Notes under the pieces: generated by a model
The model's database searches: none
The model's input: the letters and a program-made list of their open reading frames with translations, nothing else
What the model was told of the DNA's origin: nothing
Source: Rugamonas aquatica
GTDB lineage: Bacteria; Pseudomonadota; Gammaproteobacteria; Burkholderiales; Burkholderiaceae_D
Length of the DNA stretch: 64,000 nucleotides
Reading direction: 5' to 3'
Assembly (NCBI RefSeq): GCF_009380215.1
Contig: NZ_WHUG01000004.1
Coordinates: 518,202-582,201 of the forward strand
Shown: in pieces, positions 16,398-24,559 of the stretch
Numbering within the stretch: position 1 is the stretch's first letter
How the letters are laid out: every line of letters starts with the position of its first letter
Program-made: the position numbers and the translations under genes

Positions 16398-17072
16398 ATG
16401 GCGGCCATACTGGAAGTTGACGCGGTATCCAAGCACTATCTGCGGGGCGGTGAACGCATCGTGGCGCTGGACCAGGTATCGTTCCGCATCGACCAGCCCA
16501 GCGTGACGGCCATCGCCGGCCCGTCGGGCAGCGGCAAGAGCACCTTGCTCGGCATGCTGGCGCGCTTCGACCGGCCGGACAGCGGCAGCATCAGCGTCGA
16601 TGGCGAACGCCTGGACCTGATCGCGGAAACGCAACTGGACCAGTACCGCAACCGCAAGCTTGGTTTCGTCTTCCAGCAATTCAATCTGGTTGGCACGCTG
16701 ACTGCGCAAGAGAACGTGGAACTGGCGCTGGCGCCGCAGGCGCTGTCGCCGTCGGAACGCAGCCGCCGCGCGGTCGCCGCGCTGGAGATGGTGGGCATGG
16801 ATCATCGTCTGAAGCACGAACCGTCCGAGCTGTCGGGCGGACAGCAGCAGCGCGTCGCCATTGCGCGAGCGTTGGTTAATCGTCCCAGCCTGGTCATCGC
16901 CGATGAACCGACCGGTAATCTGGACGGCAAGACGGCGCAGCAGCTGCTGGAGCTGATCGACAATCTGAATCGCCAGGTCGGCACCACCTTCGTCATCGCC
17001 ACCCACGACCAGCGGGTGATGGAGATGGCGCACGGCGTGGTGCGGCTGGCCGACGGCAGGCAGGTCGCATGA
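16398..17072 (+). CDS. ABC transporter ATP-binding protein, MacB/LolD class
   Basis: 224 aa from the ATG at 16398, with GAGAGGAAG upstream. The long upstream frame to 16236 overlaps the DUF2141 gene and is not used. Walker A GPSGSGKS, a Q loop in FVFQQFNLVGT, signature LSGGQQQR, and Walker B VIADEPTGNLDG are all present. It pairs with the FtsX-like permease whose start overlaps its stop. Such mechanotransmission ABC pairs act on periplasmic partners rather than moving cargo through the inner membrane. Confidence 0.93.
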   Translation: MAAILEVDAVSKHYLRGGERIVALDQVSFRIDQPSVTAIAGPSGSGKSTLLGMLARFDRPDSGSISVDGERLDLIAETQLDQYRNRKLGFVFQQFNLVGTLTAQENVELALAPQALSPSERSRRAVAALEMVGMDHRLKHEPSELSGGQQQRVAIARALVNRPSLVIADEPTGNLDGKTAQQLLELIDNLNRQVGTTFVIATHDQRVMEMAHGVVRLADGRQVA

Positions 17073-18301
17073 GTCAATGGCTGACGCTCGCGCTGCGCAA
17101 TGTACGTCGCAATGGACGGCGCTCCTTTCTGCTGGGCGGGACGATAGGCGTCGGCACGCTGGCGCTGCTGCTGTTCGTGGCCTATATCTCGGCATCGCTC
17201 GATGGCCTGCGCGAGAGCACCATCCGCAGCGGATTGGGACATGCGCAGTTGGCCGGTGAAGGCCAGTTTGACGGCTACGCCGAGCAGCAGCTGCAATACG
17301 GCCTGGAGCGGCCGGTACTGGCGCGCGTGGAAGCGCTGCTGGCGCAGGAGCCGCAGGTACGCCGCGTGGTGCCGCGACTGTCGTTCGCGGGCTTGGTGTC
17401 GAATGGCGCGCGCACGCTCAACTTCGAGGGCAGCGGGGTGATGCCTGATCGTGAGCGGCAGGCGTTCGGCGCCTTTCAGACTTTGGCGGCCGGAGCGTCG
17501 TTGAGTGCCAAGCCGGAAGGGCGCTATCAAGTCGTGATAGGCAAGGAGATGGCGCGGCGGCTGGCGGTCAAGCCCGGCGATTCGATTACGTTGATGACCA
17601 CCACTGTCAACGGCAGCGTCAACGCGATGGATCTGGAAGTGGTGGGGCTGGTGGCGACCGGTATCCCGCAGACCGATTTGTATCTGCTGCAACTGCCGCT
17701 GGAAACGGCGCAGGAGCTGCTGCGGACGACCAAGGTATCCAGTGTCGCCGTGCTGTATCAGGACACTGCGCAGGCCGACGAGGTATCGGGCCGCTTGCGT
17801 GGGGCGCTGGCCGGCGCGCGGGTCGAGCTGCGCACCTGGCAGTCGCTGGCGCCGTTGTACTCGCAGGTACTGGCTTTGTACCGCAATCAGTTCCTGGTGT
17901 TTGGTATCGTCATCTGCATCATCGTCTTCTTGGGCGTGGCGGCGATGACGCTGACCACGATCTATGAACGGGGCAGGGAGATCGGCACCATGCGTGCCAT
18001 GGGCATCGGGCACGCGCTGGTGCGGCGCCTGTTCGTCATGGAAGGCATGCTGCAAGGCCTGTTCGGCGCTTGTGCCGGGGCGCTGCTGGCGTTTGTCGCC
18101 ATCCTGCTGATCAATGCCGCGCATATCGAACTGGCGCCGCCGCCCGGCCGCAACGCCGGCGTGCTGCTGCAGATGTTGTGGGTGCCGTCGTATAGCGCGG
18201 CCATCATCTGCGCCTTGCCGCTGGTGGCGATGCTGGCCGCGTGGACCATCAGCCGCCGCATTGGCCGCATGCCTATCATGTCTTCTCTTTCCATACAGTG
18301 A
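17069..18301 (+). CDS. FtsX/MacB-type ABC permease
   Basis: 410 aa. One helix near 23-46 (LGGTIGVGTLALLLFVAYIS), a large periplasmic MacB-type domain (about 50-275), and three C-terminal helices (QFLVFGIVICIIVFLGVAAM and two more), a four-helix FtsX plan. The ERGREIGTMRAMG coupling helix after the second membrane segment is classical. It works with the ATPase at 16398. No separate membrane-fusion protein is encoded; the LolA-like and barrel proteins next to it may replace one. Confidence 0.92.
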   Translation: MSQWLTLALRNVRRNGRRSFLLGGTIGVGTLALLLFVAYISASLDGLRESTIRSGLGHAQLAGEGQFDGYAEQQLQYGLERPVLARVEALLAQEPQVRRVVPRLSFAGLVSNGARTLNFEGSGVMPDRERQAFGAFQTLAAGASLSAKPEGRYQVVIGKEMARRLAVKPGDSITLMTTTVNGSVNAMDLEVVGLVATGIPQTDLYLLQLPLETAQELLRTTKVSSVAVLYQDTAQADEVSGRLRGALAGARVELRTWQSLAPLYSQVLALYRNQFLVFGIVICIIVFLGVAAMTLTTIYERGREIGTMRAMGIGHALVRRLFVMEGMLQGLFGACAGALLAFVAILLINAAHIELAPPPGRNAGVLLQMLWVPSYSAAIICALPLVAMLAAWTISRRIGRMPIMSSLSIQ

Positions 18302-18310
18302 GCCAGCTTC

Positions 18311-19045
18311 ATGCCATTTCAATTTGACCGTGTCCGCTGGTTTGTAGGCTGCGCTGTTTTGGCGGCAGGCCCTGTGATGGCCGCGCCACCTGCGCAGGAG
18401 ATCCTGCGGCAGGTGGACCGCTACCGTATGCCGTTCGATAGTTTTGAAGCGGCGGTACGCATCGTGCCTGTGCAGAACGGCCAGGAACAGGAACCCGGCA
18501 CGTACGTGATACGCGGTGCGAATCACAATCAGGTGCTGGTGGAGGCGACCAGTGTCGACCAGCGCGGCCAGAAGTTCCTGACCACCGATGCGGGCATATT
18601 TTTCTACGCGCCCCGCACCCGGCGCGCGATCCGACTGACGCCGCTGCAAACGCTGCGTGGCAAGGCGTCGATCGGCGACCTGGCGCGCATCAGCTTTACG
18701 AACGACTATGACGCCGTGACGATGGATACACCGCCCGCATCCTGCACGGGCGACTGCGTTGCGCTGGCCTTGACCAGCAAGAACGAGGCGGCCACCTATA
18801 CTCGGATCACGCTGCTGACGACCAAGCAGCGCGGCCAGTACGTGCCGTTGAAGGCCATGCTGTACGTCGCCAGCGGCAAGCTATTGAAGGTTGCGGAGTT
18901 CGACGCGGCAACCGGCGGTCTGCCGCCGGTCACGCGCTATTTCGATCCGCAACTGCCGGCCGAGCAGACCCGCGTGGTGTACGAGAAGATCAAGACGATG
19001 GAATTCTCCGCCAGCACCTTCAACCCGCGCAGTCTGGAACAATGA
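18311..19045 (+). CDS. Periplasmic LolA-like (outer membrane lipoprotein-sorting) protein
   Basis: 244 aa with a signal peptide (CAVLAAGPVMA, cleavage near residue 25). The mature part has the LolA-like half-barrel pattern: QEILRQVDRYRMPFDSFEAAVRIV, a long strand pair around YAPRTRRAIRLTPLQTLRG, and ITLLTTKQRGQYVPLKAMLYV. Proteins of this type carry hydrophobic cargo across the periplasm for RND or FtsX transporters. It overlaps the next gene (ATGA). In this operon it may carry a hydrophobic azole peptide or support the barrel protein (inference). Confidence 0.85.
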   Translation: MPFQFDRVRWFVGCAVLAAGPVMAAPPAQEILRQVDRYRMPFDSFEAAVRIVPVQNGQEQEPGTYVIRGANHNQVLVEATSVDQRGQKFLTTDAGIFFYAPRTRRAIRLTPLQTLRGKASIGDLARISFTNDYDAVTMDTPPASCTGDCVALALTSKNEAATYTRITLLTTKQRGQYVPLKAMLYVASGKLLKVAEFDAATGGLPPVTRYFDPQLPAEQTRVVYEKIKTMEFSASTFNPRSLEQ

Positions 19046-20193
19046 GCGCTCGCCGTTCAGCGTTGATGGCTGGGCTGCTGCTGTGCGGCGGCGCGCAGGC
19101 GGACGAGGACTGGCTGGGCGGGTTCGCGCTGGCCAGCCAGGAAGCCACGCGCTTGCAGGCGACGCCGCTCAACGTCGATAATTTTCTGGCGATCCCTGAG
19201 AAGAAGACCTCAATGGCCGGCCTGCTTGAGGGCCGCTTCCACGACCTGACCTGGCGCGCGCGATTTGAAACCTGGCGCAGCGATATCGACGGACGGCGCA
19301 GCGGCTCCTCGGGAACGCTGCAGGAACTGAACCGAGTGTTTCAACTCACGCCGGCGGTGACGCTATCGCTGGGCAAGCGCTTGTATGCGCTCGATCCATC
19401 CTTCGTCAATCAGCCGCTGGGCTTCCTGCAAAAACGCACGGACCTGAGCGATCCGCTCGATGAACTGGGCCAGTCGGAAGGGCTGCCGATGGCGGTGCTG
19501 GGCTGGACCGGCTCGCAGGCCAGCTTGACGGCGATTTACAGCAAGGACGCGGCGCGGCACGCGGACGGCTACAACCGCGGCGTTGAGCAGTCCATCGTCA
19601 GGCTTGGGTACGAGTTCGATCAACTCAGTGTGAGCATGCTGCTGCGTCGGGCCAGCGGAGAGTCCAACGGCATCGGCGCGACGCTGAGCGGAGCGATGGG
19701 GGAGCATCTGTCGTGGTACGGATCGGCGTACAGTACGCATGACACACGGCGTGCGACAGCCGGCCTGACCTACACCTTGCCGGACCTGCCCAAGCTGCAA
19801 ATCGAATACGCCTACGATGGGCGCGGCATGTCCGATGGCGAGTACGCCGGGTGGCTGGCGCAGGTAGATCGCAATCAATCCTTGCCGCTGCCGGATATCG
19901 CGCGCAAGGGCTTGCAGGCACAGGCTGCGCAGGTGCTGACCAGCCAAGGCGCGCGCCAGCGCTATGTCAGCGTGACGCTGGCGCAAACTGTGGGGGATTG
20001 GGAACTGAGCGGAGGTGTGTACGCCGGCCGCGACGACCACAGCGCCGTGTGGCATGGCACGGCGGACTATCGCTATTCAACGCGCACCACGCTGATGTTG
20101 TCAGTACTGCGCCAGACCGGCGACGCCCGCTCCGAGCGAGGCCTGTCGCCATTCGGCAGCAGGCTCGCCTTCCGGGTGCGCCGGGCATTTTAG
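19042..20193 (+). CDS. Predicted outer-membrane beta-barrel protein
   Basis: 383 aa with a signal peptide (ALMAGLLLCGGAQA, cleavage near residue 20). The rest consists of alternating amphipathic strands (LTWRARFETWRS, LSVSMLLRRA, LSWYGSAYSTHD, TTLMLSVLRQ) and ends in Phe (RVRRAF), the usual C-terminal signal for barrel insertion by BAM. I cannot name a family. As the last gene of the TOMM operon next to a LolA-like protein and an FtsX pair, it may be the outer-membrane exit or a protective pore. Confidence 0.75.
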   Translation: MSARRSALMAGLLLCGGAQADEDWLGGFALASQEATRLQATPLNVDNFLAIPEKKTSMAGLLEGRFHDLTWRARFETWRSDIDGRRSGSSGTLQELNRVFQLTPAVTLSLGKRLYALDPSFVNQPLGFLQKRTDLSDPLDELGQSEGLPMAVLGWTGSQASLTAIYSKDAARHADGYNRGVEQSIVRLGYEFDQLSVSMLLRRASGESNGIGATLSGAMGEHLSWYGSAYSTHDTRRATAGLTYTLPDLPKLQIEYAYDGRGMSDGEYAGWLAQVDRNQSLPLPDIARKGLQAQAAQVLTSQGARQRYVSVTLAQTVGDWELSGGVYAGRDDHSAVWHGTADYRYSTRTTLMLSVLRQTGDARSERGLSPFGSRLAFRVRRAF

Positions 20194-20201
20194 ATCTACC
20201 G

Positions 20202-21194
20202 TTACTGAGGCAAGGCGAAATAGGCGATCCTGGTGTTGGCCGGTGCCGTGATGGCTGCCGCTTGTGCCGAGCCGGTGCTGTTGGTCAGTTTGCTTGCGTT
20301 ATTGAGCACGAACGCTTGGTCGGTGAAGCCCAAGTACAAACGGTCATTTGCGGCATCGATTGTTACCGCGCTCCCGGAGTTCGGAGTCGGCAGCGAGAAC
20401 GTGGTGACTGCCGGGCGGCCTGCTGCGGTGCTTGCACCATCGAGAACGATGACGCCTCCCTTGTCCGTGACCATGTAGAGACGGTCACGGCTGCTGTCTA
20501 TGGAAAGCCGTTCTACGACGCCAGGCATGCCGATACGACGAGCGATAGGCGCTTCGCCATTGAAGCTATCGATGTGCTCGAAGACGAAAACTTCTGAGGG
20601 AGCGATGAAGTTCCAGCTGGTGTACAGCAGGTTGCGCTTCAGATCCAGGGTGAAGTTGTCATGGTAGATGTTCCCGGAAAAAATGCGCGAAGGTGCTACC
20701 GTTCCGTTGAGCTTGCTAGCCTGCTCAAACACGGCCACGCCGCCACTGCCCGGCGCCTTGAAGCCAATGTAGAGGCGGTCATTCGCCTTGTCCAGAACTA
20801 CGTGCCGCAGACTGGTGTAGCCATTGATTGCCGGGATGATCGAGCGGGAGGCAGCAATAGTCCCGTCCAGTTTTCTCGCATTGGCGTACACGTCGATTTG
20901 GGTGAACGCGGCAACATAGAGTTCATTGCGGGTGCCATCGAACGCAGCGTCATACCAGGCGGATGTATTGGTGGTAAAGACCTTGGCGGACAAGGTGCCC
21001 GGTGTGGGCGTCAGCGTATCGATGGCCGCCATTTTCTGGTTGCCGCTGTCGCCGATGAAGATCGTGTTGCCGGTTAATACGGGTGGGGAAGTTGGCTGGG
21101 ACGGTGAGGTGGCAGTACTGCCACCACCACCGCCGCCACCGCAGGCGGTCAAGGCTAACAAACAAAGGGAGAGTAGAGAGGAATTCAGACGCAT
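20202..21194 (-). CDS. Lipoprotein with predicted beta-propeller, function unknown
   Basis: 330 aa from the ATG at 21194; the frame can be extended to a TTG at 21212 but the lipoprotein signal fits the ATG. The signal LLSLCLLALTAC has a lipobox with Cys18-20 and then a run of seven Gly and a Thr/Ser/Pro linker, typical of surface or periplasmic lipoproteins of this family of bacteria. The body shows repeated propeller-like blades (AIDTLTPTPG, LYVAAFTQIDVYANA, LYIGFKAPGSGGVAVFE, LYMVTDKGGVIVLDG, LYLGFTDQAFVLNNA). No catalytic motif is visible. It converges on the TOMM operon with an 8-base gap. Confidence 0.8.
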   Translation of the reverse strand: MRLNSSLLSLCLLALTACGGGGGGGSTATSPSQPTSPPVLTGNTIFIGDSGNQKMAAIDTLTPTPGTLSAKVFTTNTSAWYDAAFDGTRNELYVAAFTQIDVYANARKLDGTIAASRSIIPAINGYTSLRHVVLDKANDRLYIGFKAPGSGGVAVFEQASKLNGTVAPSRIFSGNIYHDNFTLDLKRNLLYTSWNFIAPSEVFVFEHIDSFNGEAPIARRIGMPGVVERLSIDSSRDRLYMVTDKGGVIVLDGASTAAGRPAVTTFSLPTPNSGSAVTIDAANDRLYLGFTDQAFVLNNASKLTNSTGSAQAAAITAPANTRIAYFALPQ

Positions 21195-21335
21195 GGTTGT
21201 TAATCTAGTCAATAAAAGGTAACTATTTTAACAGAAATTTCATTGCGGAAACTTTCTGGGCGCCTTGTATATTTAAGCGCAGAGGTACAGTCTCGCTCTG
21301 AGTATCTTTCGAACTTTTAAAGGGCCGGCTGGATT

Positions 21336-21869
21336 ATGAAAATACTCGTCGTTTTCGCTGCACTGGTGATTGGCTTTGCGCCTGCGGGCATGGCTCAAAC
21401 ACCCAGGCTCCCGGCCATTGAGCAAGGCATCTATCATCCGGAACCGCCTTTTGAAAACATCAAGCAATCGTTTTATATTCGAGAGCGTGAGCGGCCGCTT
21501 CTGAATCTCATTACCGATGCGAGTACTTCGATTGCCCTGTTTTTGATCGATGCCCATAATGCGTTGCCTGGCACTTCCAAGCTTCTGGCCGAGACGAGCG
21601 ATGGCCTGCGGCTTCCACCTATGGCCACTGTCGATAGAACCATGCGGTTTGTTGGCACGGGTCTTTACTGCTGGCAGAGCAAAAACGACGATCATCTGGA
21701 GTTTTTGATCGAGTGGGCCGATATCACCACCAATGCGCGCTACACCGACTCCTATGTGTTTGCGCGGCGAGGGGCTGCCTGGCGGTTTGAAAAACACGGC
21801 AGCATCCCGCCATGGCATTGGGCACAGACTGAACGTTATTTTCAGCGGGCGTGCCCATCGGATAGCTGA
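21336..21869 (+). CDS. Secreted hypothetical protein (177 aa)
   Basis: An N-terminal signal peptide (MKILVVFAALVIGF, cleavage after GMAQ near residue 20) and a mature domain of about 155 residues with no motif I recognise (PPFENIKQSFYIRE, then RFVGTGLYCWQS and a C-terminal WHWAQTERYF). GC content is lower than in the neighbours, with many AT-ending codons. It is divergent from the lipoprotein gene at 21194, with a 141-base AT-rich shared upstream region, and converges on the next gene. Confidence 0.7.
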   Translation: MKILVVFAALVIGFAPAGMAQTPRLPAIEQGIYHPEPPFENIKQSFYIRERERPLLNLITDASTSIALFLIDAHNALPGTSKLLAETSDGLRLPPMATVDRTMRFVGTGLYCWQSKNDDHLEFLIEWADITTNARYTDSYVFARRGAAWRFEKHGSIPPWHWAQTERYFQRACPSDS

Positions 21870-21872
21870 GGT

Positions 21873-22355
21873 TCAACGAAATTGTTTTCGATATGCGTCT
21901 ACCATTTCAGCCACATCGTTCGGGACCGATTCGCTACGCCGCGCCATGATTATTTGCTTGCCATCTAGACCGGTGCACACCAGTTTGGGTTCGGCCGCTT
22001 CGCGGTGGCAGGGAATGACTGCACCGGCGCCTTTTGTTTCTCCTTTTGGCAGCAGCGGTCGAACCTGCAGCGTATCTCCGTCCAATGTCGCCGTCACGGG
22101 CCAACCCACGATGGCGCGCGGGGCAGGCTTGCCGTCGTCGACGCCGTCGACACGCCGGGGTGCCGATGCGGAGCCGGCCATCATTCCATAGCCGTCTGCG
22201 AGAAAATACATTTCGGCTTGCTCAGCCGTACCTTCAAACAGGGAAGCTCCCGTAGCCCATGTGCCAGCGATGTGAGCCGGCAGGCCTTCCGCCGCATGGG
22301 CCGCCGTGTGAAGCGAACTGCACAGCACGACCAACTTTAGCCACGAAGTACGCAT
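21873..22355 (-). CDS. Periplasmic hypothetical protein (160 aa)
   Basis: A signal peptide (LKLVVLCSSLHTAAHA, cleavage near residue 22) precedes a small domain starting GLPAHIAGTWATGASLFEG, a lipocalin-like opening often seen in uncharacterised periplasmic proteins. Two Cys residues (VIPCHRE and KLVCTG) could form a disulfide. No function can be assigned. It follows the GNAT gene on the same strand with a 15-base gap, so the two may be co-transcribed. Confidence 0.7.
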   Translation of the reverse strand: MRTSWLKLVVLCSSLHTAAHAAEGLPAHIAGTWATGASLFEGTAEQAEMYFLADGYGMMAGSASAPRRVDGVDDGKPAPRAIVGWPVTATLDGDTLQVRPLLPKGETKGAGAVIPCHREAAEPKLVCTGLDGKQIIMARRSESVPNDVAEMVDAYRKQFR

Positions 22356-22370
22356 TGTGTTCCTTTCGAT

Positions 22371-22808
22371 TTATCCTGCGCTCGCCAGCAGGTAATAGGC
22401 GTCGTTCCCTTCGACTCGCTCCCGGTGCCATCCTTGCGATACATAGAACTGGTCCGCTCTGGTTCCCATTCCGGTACTCAGGCGAACAAACTCATTGCCC
22501 TGTTCGAAAAGCCATGCGGTGGCAATGTTGAGCAAATGCTTGGCGATCCCTTGTCCTTCATATTCGAGCGCCATGAACAGCGCCCAGATGGATGAATCGG
22601 TTTTGTTCGCATAGCAGAATCCGGCGATCACGCCATCGACTTCTGCGACCCAGCCGCGGCCCAGCAGTTCCAGATAATCCTCGTACATTTTCTGTGTAAT
22701 GCGGCTCGGGTCGGAAAGCACATTCTCGCGAACGGCCAGGCGGATCGTCGACATGGCAGGAATGTCTTGCGACGTCGCCTGGCGAAAGACTATTTGGGTT
22801 TGTGGCAT
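22371..22808 (-). CDS. GNAT family N-acetyltransferase
   Basis: 145 aa, a single GNAT domain. The acetyl-CoA-binding motif A is seen as MALEYEGQGIAKHLLNIA (EGQGIA corresponds to Q/RxxGxG/A), preceded by the beta4 strand IAGFCYANKTDSSIWALF. The C-terminus FYVSQGWHRE is the usual motif B. It transfers acetyl from acetyl-CoA to an amine; the substrate is unknown. It is divergent from the SDR gene at 22898 across an AT-rich 89-base region. Confidence 0.85.
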   Translation of the reverse strand: MPQTQIVFRQATSQDIPAMSTIRLAVRENVLSDPSRITQKMYEDYLELLGRGWVAEVDGVIAGFCYANKTDSSIWALFMALEYEGQGIAKHLLNIATAWLFEQGNEFVRLSTGMGTRADQFYVSQGWHRERVEGNDAYYLLASAG

Positions 22809-22897
22809 CTCGGTCCCTATTCGGCCAATTTAATTTCGATTTAATTATGCATTTAATATAATCTATTATTTTAGTTAACTATAGGGCTGGCGTAAAG

Positions 22898-23584
22898 ATG
22901 AAGGCAATTATTACTGGCGGCAACCGAGGCATCGGGCTTGAAATATCGAAGAAGCTGTTGAGCAAAGGATTTGAAGTGCATGTCTTGTCCCGCTCCGGCG
23001 TCCCCGTCGCCATGGACGGATTAACCTCGTGGACAGCAGACGTTTCTGATTACGAACAGGCGCTGCAGATCGTCGAGAAGATCGGGACGCCGGACGTCTT
23101 CATCAACAACGCGGGCATGATGAACGCGAAGACGGCAAGCGACTACGACAGCGAGGCAATTCTCCACACGCTCAACATGAACCTGATCTCCGCCGTGCGG
23201 CTGAGCGTTCATGTGGCGGAGCGGATGGCGGGCAAGGGCGGCGGCCGTATCGTCAGCATGGGTTCGATTGCCGGCGAAATCGGCCATCCGGACATCTGGT
23301 ATGGCGTTTCAAAAGCGGGCCTGATGAATGCAATGCGTTCGCTCGCACGCACCTACGGCGCGCGGGGCGTGATCGCCAACTCGGTCGCACCTGGCCCTGT
23401 CGAAACTGACATGATGAAAAACATCCCGCAAGACAGAAAGGAGCGCTTGAAGGCCGCAACCATCAGCCAGCGATTCTGCCTGGCGGAAGAGGTTGCGGAA
23501 ACGGTCAGCTGGCTTGCGACCGACGCACCGGCATTCATTAACGGTGACGTCATCGATATGAACAACGGCACCAATTATCGATAA
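22898..23584 (+). CDS. Short-chain dehydrogenase/reductase (FabG-like)
   Basis: 228 aa classical SDR. The NAD(P) site GGNRGIG is at residues 8-14, NNAG near 71-74, the catalytic Ser in SMGSIAGEIG, and YGVSKAG gives the catalytic Tyr and Lys. The C-terminal PGPVETDMM and INGDVIDMNNG are typical of 3-oxoacyl-ACP reductase-like members. The exact substrate is open. The gene stands alone; it converges on the dehydrogenase gene at 23588 with a 3-base gap. Confidence 0.9.
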   Translation: MKAIITGGNRGIGLEISKKLLSKGFEVHVLSRSGVPVAMDGLTSWTADVSDYEQALQIVEKIGTPDVFINNAGMMNAKTASDYDSEAILHTLNMNLISAVRLSVHVAERMAGKGGGRIVSMGSIAGEIGHPDIWYGVSKAGLMNAMRSLARTYGARGVIANSVAPGPVETDMMKNIPQDRKERLKAATISQRFCLAEEVAETVSWLATDAPAFINGDVIDMNNGTNYR

Positions 23585-23587
23585 CTG

Positions 23588-24559
23588 TCAGCCGACCACA
23601 TTCCTGGGCGCGCCCGCCGCCCATGCTTCGATATTGTCGATCAACTGATCCGCCAGCACCTGCATGGCCTGCGAGCTGGCCCAGGCCGAATGCGGCGTCA
23701 GGATGAAGTTGGGCAGCCGCAGATTGAGCAGCACGTTGTCGGCCGGCGGCGGTTCCTGCACCAGCACGTCGAAGCCTGCGCCGGCGATCACGCCGCTGCG
23801 CAGGGCGTCGGCCAGCGCCGTCTCGTCCACCAGGCCGCCGCGTGCGGTGTTGATGAGCAGCGCGCTGCGCTTCATGCGGATCAGCTCTTTCGCGCTGATC
23901 AGGTTGCGCGTCTTGTCGTTCAGCGGCAGGTGCAGGCTGAGGATGTCCGAGGTTTCCAGCAGCTCGTCGAAGCCCACTTCGCGCACGCCATCGCCCGCCG
24001 CATCGGGCAGCGGCGAGCGCGTATGTACGATCACCTCCATGCCGAACGCCTGAGCGATACGTGCCACCGATTTGCCCAGCGTGCCATATCCCAACAGGCC
24101 CAGACGGCTGCCCGCCAGGTCCGCGATCGGATGGCCGAACAGGCAGAAACGGTCGGACTTCTGCCACAAGCCCGCCTCGATATCGGCGCGATACGCCACC
24201 AGCTGCCGCCGCAACGCCAGCATCAGCGCGAAGGTGTGCTCGGGCAGCGTGTGCACCGCGTAGTTGCGGATGTTGGAGACGACGATGCCGCGCTCGCGGC
24301 AGGCCGCCAGGTCGACGATGTCGGTGCCGGTGGCGGCCACCGCGATCATCTTCAGGTCCGGCAGCTGCGCCAGGTCGGCCGCGCGCAGCGGCACCTTGTT
24401 GGTGATGGCGATGGTGGCGCGCGCGTCGCGCAGGCGCGGCATGGCGTCCGCCGCCCTAGTGGCGGCATGCTCGGACCACGCATGCGCGAACGCAGGCTTG
24501 CGGATGTTGGCGATCACGCTGTCGCGGTCGAGGAATACGATGCGGTGGGCTTCAGTCAT
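23588..24559 (-). CDS. D-2-hydroxyacid dehydrogenase (glycerate/hydroxypyruvate reductase-like)
   Basis: 323 aa. The NAD-binding loop is GLLGYGTLGKSVARIAQAFG, and the catalytic triad is visible as Arg in NTARGGLVDE, Glu in VQEPPPADN and His in LTPHSAWAS. It reduces a 2-keto acid such as hydroxypyruvate or glyoxylate with NAD(P)H, or the reverse. It is the second gene of an operon with the LysR regulator, overlapping it by four bases (ATGA). Confidence 0.9.
   Translation of the reverse strand: MTEAHRIVFLDRDSVIANIRKPAFAHAWSEHAATRAADAMPRLRDARATIAITNKVPLRAADLAQLPDLKMIAVAATGTDIVDLAACRERGIVVSNIRNYAVHTLPEHTFALMLALRRQLVAYRADIEAGLWQKSDRFCLFGHPIADLAGSRLGLLGYGTLGKSVARIAQAFGMEVIVHTRSPLPDAAGDGVREVGFDELLETSDILSLHLPLNDKTRNLISAKELIRMKRSALLINTARGGLVDETALADALRSGVIAGAGFDVLVQEPPPADNVLLNLRLPNFILTPHSAWASSQAMQVLADQLIDNIEAWAAGAPRNVVG

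Noticed and set aside
16802..18649. 615-codon minus-strand frame over the ABC ATPase and FtsX genes
   Set aside because: Antisense to two well-supported transporter genes with overlapping starts; Arg/Gln/His-rich translation without any domain.
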